Below, one piece after another: positions 6,044 to 9,751 of a DNA stretch of 9,751 nucleotides (the stretch's first letter is position 1; the number at the start of each line of letters is the position of its first letter). The stretch lies in assembly GCA_964558295.1 (NCBI GenBank), contig CAZLDQ010000214.1:1-9751 (forward strand), given 5' to 3'. The notes under the pieces are model-generated. The model saw only the letters and a list, made by a program, of their open reading frames with translations. It was not told the DNA's origin and did no database searches. This DNA comes from JBDKTH01 sp964558295 (GTDB lineage Bacteria > Planctomycetota > Planctomycetia > Pirellulales > Thermoguttaceae). A program made the translations under genes and the position numbers.

Positions 6044-6225
6044 GGATTTGTGGATTTGGGGATTTGGGAGTGGAAACGCAGCTTGGCCGCGTAGCGGGCG
6101 GGTTGACCCGCTGTTGCCTTGCCAGTGTCTTCCGGAGGCCTCGCCACGGTGCCGAAGAATCGGTTCGCGTACCCCCCAAATCCCCAAATCTCTAAATTTC
6201 TAAGTCTCTAAAATCCCCAAATCTC
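6044..6225. repeat. Composite repeat B: G-rich octamers, hairpin, C-rich octamers (inverted)
   Basis: The left array (6044-6067) is three 8-bp units, GGATTTGT then two GGATTTGG. The right array (6174-6222) is six units of about 8 bp related to CCCCAAAT (two exact, then degenerate CTCTAAAT-like units, then TCCCCAAAT). The arrays are inverted copies: 6053-6068 and 6175-6190 are a perfect 16-bp inverted repeat enclosing 106 bp. Inside lies hairpin copy B (6088-6118). The plan matches 4742-4880. No open frame of its own is credible. It could be a non-autonomous mobile element, a structured RNA or a replication-slippage product. Confidence 0.75.
6088..6118. repeat. Hairpin repeat, GC-rich copy B
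   Basis: This is a 26/31 match to copy A (4787-4817). The stem is GCGGG/CCCGC (5 bp) with an overlapping alternative CGGGT/ACCCG. At one base pair of the alternative stem the two copies differ on both sides (C-G in copy A, T-A here), so pairing is kept. Confidence 0.75.
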
Positions 6226-6453
6226 CATCCTCTCAGCGTTAGCTCGAAATCTGGGTAGTCTGGAGAATATCTTCCGTTCAGCCAAACAACTCCTCGGCGG
6301 GCGGCGGGCGAATGCCGATAACCTTGGACAGGCCATTCCCACGCTTCTCGGCAGGCCAATCTGGACCGCGTCGTACGACCCGATACCCCACGATCGACCG
6401 AGAAGCCCGTGGCAAGCAGTCGTCAAAGGATGATCCAAGCGGGGGAAATCAGT
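6226..6453 (+). promoter_or_regulatory. Leader region of the secreted-protein gene, weak promoter only
   Basis: There is no gene here. The best promoter candidate is TCGAAA (6244-6249) and TATCTT (6268-6273) with an 18-bp spacer, 4/6 matches each, about 170 nt before the ATG. A perfect 10-bp palindrome GTCGTACGAC lies at 6370-6379 and might be a regulator site, or chance. A frame opening at 6409 joins the downstream gene, but its first 15 residues are not signal-peptide-like. Confidence 0.25.
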
Positions 6454-6996
6454 ATGTCGATTCGTCGATTCGCAATGCTTCTGATCGCTTTCGGTGGGCT
6501 TTGCAACGCGGTCCCCGCTCACGGCCAACTCCTGGAAACCATGGTACGGGATTTCAAACGCAACAACTGCTGGCCGTCCCCCTTTATGGCCCCCGATCGG
6601 CAAGCTGTGCGTGCCCCGTTTGTGGTTATGGTTCACAATGGCTGGCGCCGTCAGAACATCTTGGGGGAGTATCACTTCAGCCCTGACAACGGCGAGTTGA
6701 CCGAGGCTGGCAAGCTGAAGATCCAGTGGATCCTCACCCAGGCCCCGAAACAGCATCGCATCATCTTCGTCCACCAGGCACAGAACGCGGAGGAGACCGC
6801 TGCACGGATCGACGCCGTTCAGCAGCTTGCCGCACAACTGGCGCCTGCCAATGAGCTTCCCGAGGTCGTGGCCACCCACCTCAATGAAGCGGGCTGGTCG
6901 GCCGACAAGATCGACCGCGTCACCCGCGACTTCTATGAAAAGACCGCTCCGAAGCCACGCCTCCCCGAAGTCCAAAGCAATTCCAGCGCGCAGTGA
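6454..6996 (+). CDS. Secreted protein of planctomycete type, function unknown
   Basis: This 180-aa product has a clear Sec signal peptide: basic M-S-I-R-R, a hydrophobic core to about residue 20, and a likely cleavage site after A-H-G (24). The mature part carries a block I recognise from other planctomycete genomes but cannot name: D-F-K-R-N-N-C-W-P (33-41), A-P-F-V-V-M-V-x-N-G-W-R-R-Q-N (54-68), E-L-T-E-A-G (81-86), then a probable strand H-R-I-I-F-V (101-106) and a helix rich in Glu, Ala and Gln. The strand-helix order loosely recalls the OmpA C-terminal peptidoglycan-binding fold, but I do not see its key Asp/Arg pattern, so that is a guess. ATG 6454 is chosen because the signal peptide starts there and GGGGGAA lies just upstream. 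The TPR gene follows after 177 bp. Confidence 0.82.
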   Translation: MSIRRFAMLLIAFGGLCNAVPAHGQLLETMVRDFKRNNCWPSPFMAPDRQAVRAPFVVMVHNGWRRQNILGEYHFSPDNGELTEAGKLKIQWILTQAPKQHRIIFVHQAQNAEETAARIDAVQQLAAQLAPANELPEVVATHLNEAGWSADKIDRVTRDFYEKTAPKPRLPEVQSNSSAQ

Positions 6997-7044
6997 ATCT
7001 TACCCTAACCGGTAAAGTCTGCGAAATCGCTTCAAGATGCCATT

Positions 7045-7060
7045 TCGGTTGCAGAACCGA
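7045..7060 (+). repeat. Small perfect hairpin between the secreted-protein and TPR genes
   Basis: TCGGTT (7045-7050), loop GCAG, AACCGA (7055-7060) form a 6-bp perfect stem about 50 nt after the upstream stop. No T-run follows, so intrinsic termination is doubtful; it may protect the upstream mRNA end. Confidence 0.35.
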
Positions 7061-7173
7061 CAGATCAGCGGTCGATCAAGAGATTGAAGTTCCGGACGAG
7101 TTGGGTCGACAGGGATGTACTCGGGCCCCCTCGAGTGCGATCCTCCGGAATTCTCAAGACAGGGAGGTTTCCT

Positions 7174-8430
7174 GTGCGCAAAGGCTTTCGTTGGCTCCTC
7201 GCGACCGCCGTACTGCTGGCTAGCGGGAACGGTCCATGGGGTTCCGAGCGAACCTCAACCGCCCAGGCCGCGCCCAACGCCATCTCCTCATTTGGCCAAT
7301 CAATTTCCAATGGTTTCAAGAGCGGGGTGAAGAAGCTCTCCGACGCGGTCACCCCCGACCCAGTCGTCAAACCGGCCGAGGATCCCGTCTCGTTGCATAG
7401 CAAATCCAAACCAAGCCCCGAGTTGTACATCTCCCTCGGATTGTTGGCTGAACAGAAGGGGAACTTCCCCGAAGCCGAACGACGCTATCAAGCCGCGCTC
7501 AAGCTGCAACCTAATCACCTTGGTGCCCTGTTGGCCTACGCACGGCTCAAGGATCGTCAAAACCAGTTTGCCGAGGCGGTCCAACTCTACCAACAGGCGC
7601 TCCAAGCCCACCCAAACGAAGCCGTTATCTGCAATGACCTCGGCCTCTGCTATGCCCGCAATCGGCGGCTCCAGGAGGCCCGGCCCCAGTTGGAGCGGGC
7701 CGTCCAATTGAAGCCCAAGGAAATACTCTATCGTAACAATCTGGCCACGCTTCTTGTCGAAATGGGCGATGTGGATCGGGCTTTCCAGCACTTTGTTGCA
7801 GTCCATGGCGAAGCGGTAGCCTACTACAACCTCGGTTACCTGATGCAGAAGAAAGGCGAGTCCAAAGCCGCCGCCGTGCTCTTCGCCAAAGCCCTCGAAA
7901 AAGACCCGTCGATGGACGATGCGCGCACATGGTTGGAGGCCTTGGGCGGCCAGCCGCCGCCCCGAGTTGCTTCCGGAAGCGGTTCCCCTTCGGACACCAC
8001 TCCTCGCGAAGCGACGGGCGTGGCAGCCACGCAGCCTCCGCAGAGCATGCCGAATCGGCCCATGCCCCCCGTCGTCACGAGAGACATGCCGACCGCGCCG
8101 CTTCCGGAATCGGTCTTGCCCATGAAGCCGGGGCAGGATCTCACCGTTCCTCCCAGCACGTCGGCGCCAAGGTATCCTCTCCCTACGCCGTCTCCCACCT
8201 ATTCACGTGCGTCTTCCGAAGCCCGACGGCTTCCGCCCGTACCGCAAACCAGCGAAGCTCCGCCGTCTCCGAAACGGCTGGAAGACGCCCCGATGCCGCC
8301 GGCATTCCAAGGTGCAGGGCAGGGGCTGCAATTCCAGGGACCGACGATGGCCCCTCTCCCCCCAGGCAGTGTTCCATCCGCGCGCGTGCACCCCTTGCCG
8401 TCGACCGATGAAGTGCTTGTCGAACCGTAA
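7174..8430 (+). CDS. Secreted tetratricopeptide-repeat protein with proline-rich tail
   Basis: The product is 418 aa from a GTG start at 7174, chosen because GGGAGG lies 6 nt upstream and a signal peptide begins there (M-R-K-G-F-R-W, hydrophobic core, A-Q-A-A near 30-33). The open frame upstream to TTG 7084 would bury that signal. TPR helices run from about 82 to 250: clear 34-residue units at 82-115, 116-149 and 150-183, a degenerate unit, and another at about 214-247 (Y-Y-N-L-G-Y-L). Residues about 260-418 are a low-complexity Pro/Ser/Ala region, presumably an extended linker or wall-interacting tail. TPR domains are protein-binding scaffolds; the partner is unknown. Export and the neighbouring secreted protein point to a shared envelope role, possibly one transcript despite the 177-bp gap. 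It ends 6 bp from the convergent iron-sulfur gene. Confidence 0.85.
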   Translation: MRKGFRWLLATAVLLASGNGPWGSERTSTAQAAPNAISSFGQSISNGFKSGVKKLSDAVTPDPVVKPAEDPVSLHSKSKPSPELYISLGLLAEQKGNFPEAERRYQAALKLQPNHLGALLAYARLKDRQNQFAEAVQLYQQALQAHPNEAVICNDLGLCYARNRRLQEARPQLERAVQLKPKEILYRNNLATLLVEMGDVDRAFQHFVAVHGEAVAYYNLGYLMQKKGESKAAAVLFAKALEKDPSMDDARTWLEALGGQPPPRVASGSGSPSDTTPREATGVAATQPPQSMPNRPMPPVVTRDMPTAPLPESVLPMKPGQDLTVPPSTSAPRYPLPTPSPTYSRASSEARRLPPVPQTSEAPPSPKRLEDAPMPPAFQGAGQGLQFQGPTMAPLPPGSVPSARVHPLPSTDEVLVEP

Positions 8431-8436
8431 GGGGCC

Positions 8437-9318
8437 CTACGATTCGTTCGACGAATCACGCACCTCGTCCCGGCGCTTGAACAACCAGCACAGCCCCGCG
8501 GCCAGCGTCGCCAAGCCGTCGCCGAGCGATGTCCAGGGGCGGGACGTCTCGGTCGAACCTAGCCGCGGTATGCTCTCCAGCGTTTCCGGCTTCGGAAACG
8601 TCGTGGGAAACCCCAGCCGCTCAAACGGGACGCTGGCCAGGTAAAGCCAAGCCGTTCCGCCCGCCTCTGTCTCGCCATAGATGTGGTCCACGTACCGCTC
8701 CGGCTCCGCGGCGATCCGCCGGCGCGCTTCGGCCAGCAGTGCGTCACGTTCGCCAAACCGCAGTGCCCCGTTCGGACAGGTCTTGGCACAGGCCGGCGTG
8801 TGCAGGCTGGCCCCATAGCGTGCCTTTTGTTCGCCTTCCAACGGCCGGCCGTTGAGCGTCTCGGGCACGGGGGCCTGGAGCCGTTGCAGGCAGAAGACAC
8901 ATTTCGCGATCAGTGGCGTGACCTGGTCCCAGTAGTCAATCGTCGGCACGCCGAACGGGCAAGCATCGACGCACGCTGCACAGCCGATGCATTGCTGGGA
9001 CAGTGCGTCGACCACCCCCGTCGTCGTTCGATAGTAGACGCCCGGCGCGCAGACGTAGGCACAGTACATCTCCGTGCAATGCAGGCACTGGTGTTTGACG
9101 AAGACCCACCGCGGATGCCCGGCGTCGTCGGTCAGTTCATGGTCGCTGATGTAGGTGAAGGTCTGCGGCGAAAACCTCCGCGGATTCTGATACCCACCGG
9201 CCTTGGCAAACGCTTTGTTCTCCTCGCTCTTCAAACCGTTGGCCTGCTTGCAGGCCGCTTGGCAACTGCGACAGCCCACACATCGCGTCGTATCGACCAG
9301 GCATCCGATGCGTGTCAT
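8437..9318 (-). CDS. Four-cluster [4Fe-4S] electron-transfer subunit, HybA/FdnH type
   Basis: This 293-aa protein has sixteen cluster cysteines in the usual order: C13-C16-C19-C23, C78-C81-C86-C90, C110-C113-C116-C120 and C140-C143 with C177-C181. That gives four [4Fe-4S] sites, as in the beta subunits of formate dehydrogenase-N (FdnH) and hydrogenase-2 (HybA). The 33-residue insert between C143 and C177, and the block Y-G-E-T-E-A-G-G-T followed by P-F-E-R-L-G-F-P, are closest to HybA-like proteins. A probable C-terminal helix (about 262-281) would anchor it. No Tat signal is present, so export would depend on a partner. It should pass electrons between a catalytic oxidoreductase and a membrane quinone-reactive subunit; neither is in the window. 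ATG 9318 has GAGG 7 nt upstream. The specific complex is undecided. Confidence 0.9.
   Translation of the reverse strand: MTRIGCLVDTTRCVGCRSCQAACKQANGLKSEENKAFAKAGGYQNPRRFSPQTFTYISDHELTDDAGHPRWVFVKHQCLHCTEMYCAYVCAPGVYYRTTTGVVDALSQQCIGCAACVDACPFGVPTIDYWDQVTPLIAKCVFCLQRLQAPVPETLNGRPLEGEQKARYGASLHTPACAKTCPNGALRFGERDALLAEARRRIAAEPERYVDHIYGETEAGGTAWLYLASVPFERLGFPTTFPKPETLESIPRLGSTETSRPWTSLGDGLATLAAGLCWLFKRRDEVRDSSNES
8441..8457. terminator. Perfect palindrome at the convergent gene ends
   Basis: GATTCGT (8441-8447), loop TCG, ACGAATC (8451-8457) form a 7-bp perfect stem 11 bp past the TPR stop and inside the last codons of the minus-strand iron-sulfur gene. Its position at two converging 3' ends suggests a bidirectional terminator or mRNA end stabiliser. 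There is no U-run on either strand, so it is not a classic intrinsic terminator. Confidence 0.4.
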
Positions 9319-9436
9319 TCGAGGTCCTCGCTGGGCAGATACTTGGGGAGGGGAGCCTTGGCGTCGCTGAGGGGGGCGTTAGGTCTGCTTGTTCAGCCGG
9401 CCCCTCCGTGTCCGGCGGAGACGCTTCGTCTAATCT

Positions 9437-9459
9437 ACTATACTTCCGCCCCGCCCTTC
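9437..9459 (-). promoter_or_regulatory. Weak candidate promoter for the iron-sulfur subunit
   Basis: On the minus strand TATAGT (9437-9442, 5/6 to the -10) lies about 120 nt before the ATG. The only -35-like words (TTGAAG or TGGTTG) are poorly spaced or poorly matched, so this is a suggestion only. The gene may equally be transcribed from upstream of the window. Confidence 0.22.
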
Positions 9460-9510
9460 AACCAGCACTCCCACCGGAAGACGCACATCTCCCCCGCATC
9501 GTGCCAGTCC

Positions 9511-9642
9511 GTAGCACAAGCATCTTGCTTGTGTTCTGTAATCCCGCGTCCTGCCGATCCGTAGCACAAGCATCCTGCTTGTGTCCTGAAAACCATGCAT
9601 CCTGCTTGTGTCCACGTAGCATAAGCATCCTGCTTGTGTCCC
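9511..9642. repeat. Array of GTAGC-ACAAGCA hairpin repeats
   Basis: Four copies of one unit lie here: 9511-9537, 9561-9587, a 5'-truncated copy at 9597-9613, and 9616-9642. The two full canonical copies fold as a perfect 8-bp stem CACAAGCA/TGCTTGTG with a 3-nt loop (TCT or TCC); the last copy has one T-G wobble. Copies two to four also share the flank GAAAACCAT. Start-to-start spacings are 50, 36 and 19 bp. On the minus strand the array reads as H-K-Q-D-A-C-A-T, a peptide often annotated as spurious protein in planctomycetes. It fits a dispersed REP-like intergenic repeat, not a gene. Confidence 0.88.
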
Positions 9643-9751
9643 GAAAACCATACCACCTCCCTGGCTCCTTCCGCGAAGTACGTTTCAAGCAAGACGCCAC
9701 CCCTTTGAAGCTAGCATAGCAGTCGAGCCCGCTTGGTTTGCTTGTTGCTAT

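Larger units (their letters stand above)
9319..9751. other. Intergenic region upstream of the iron-sulfur gene
   Basis: There is no convincing coding region. Open frames on the plus strand are shadows of the iron-sulfur gene running into repeats, and those on the minus strand at 9430-9700 are translated hairpin repeats. A 25-codon frame at 9315-9392 (minus) ends in a TGA that overlaps the ATG of the iron-sulfur gene, but it has no start codon and a stop immediately before it. After the hairpin array, 9643-9751 shows nothing I can name. Confidence 0.6.

Noticed and set aside
6044..6225. Insertion sequence with terminal inverted repeats
   Set aside because: The inverted arms are low-complexity tandem octamers, the interior is only 106 bp without an open frame, and no target-site duplication could be recognised. 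It is kept as a repeat of unknown nature.
6208..6975. 255-aa minus-strand open frame
   Set aside because: It is antisense to the secreted protein with a good signal peptide and ribosome site, and it starts and ends without support.
7045..7060. Intrinsic terminator after the secreted-protein gene
   Set aside because: The stem is perfect but only 6 bp, and no T-run follows. It is listed as a hairpin only.
8683..9564. 293-aa plus-strand open frame
   Set aside because: It is antisense to the iron-sulfur gene, which has sixteen correctly spaced cysteines. The plus-strand product is Arg/Pro-rich without motifs and ends in hairpin repeats.
9511..9642. CRISPR-like array
   Set aside because: Only four units, one truncated; spacing is irregular (50, 36 and 19 bp between starts) and one copy follows another with almost no spacer. 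The units are near-perfect hairpins of a dispersed repeat type, and no cas gene is present.
9312..9719. 135-aa plus-strand open frame through the repeat array
   Set aside because: It consists largely of translated hairpin repeats (C-L-C and S-I-L-L-V motifs) and has no ribosome site.

Overview
This window is about 60% GC by eye and most likely comes from a planctomycete, probably of the Pirellulales/Thermogutta type. That placement rests on recognition, not a search. It is based on an FHA protein with a long Pro/Ala/acidic tail, two secreted or membrane proteins of a style I know only from that phylum, frequent GTG/TTG starts with good Shine-Dalgarno sites, and intergenic hairpin repeats whose spurious translation (HKQDACAT) is familiar from planctomycete genomes.

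Layout. 1-55 is the 5' part of tRNA-Gly(GCC) on the minus strand, cut by the window edge, with a candidate promoter upstream. 483-1526 is a plus-strand operon of an FHA protein and a small ASCH-domain protein. 1504-3936 is minus-strand: a membrane-anchored M28/glutaminyl-cyclase-like enzyme, a small three-helix membrane protein just downstream of it, and then a four-helix membrane protein with its own strong promoter. 4131-4736 (plus) encodes a DUF4254 protein, convergent with a GT9 heptosyltransferase (4883-5920, minus). 6454-8430 (plus) holds a secreted planctomycete protein and a secreted TPR protein with a long proline-rich tail. 8437-9318 (minus) is a HybA/FdnH-like subunit with four [4Fe-4S] clusters, converging on the TPR gene with only 6 bp between stop codons. 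9319-9751 has no convincing gene but carries four copies of a GTAGC-hairpin repeat.

How the parts relate. Most genes concern the cell envelope: LPS-type glycan transfer (GT9, perhaps with DUF4254), a membrane-anchored enzyme acting outside the cytoplasm, membrane proteins, secreted proteins and a membrane-linked electron-transfer subunit. The FHA/ASCH pair suggests phosphothreonine reading coupled to an RNA- or nucleoside-binding fold, but no kinase lies in the window.

The least explained signal is in the intergenic DNA. Two gaps (4742-4880 and 6044-6225) share one architecture: a G-rich short tandem array, then a conserved hairpin of about 31 bp, then a C-rich tandem array that mirrors the first. 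A simpler hairpin repeat with the same GTAGC lead and GCA-loop-TGC core forms an array at 9511-9642. I think these are one family of repeats or small non-autonomous elements. I saw no defence system, CRISPR array, phage gene, transposase or biosynthetic cluster.
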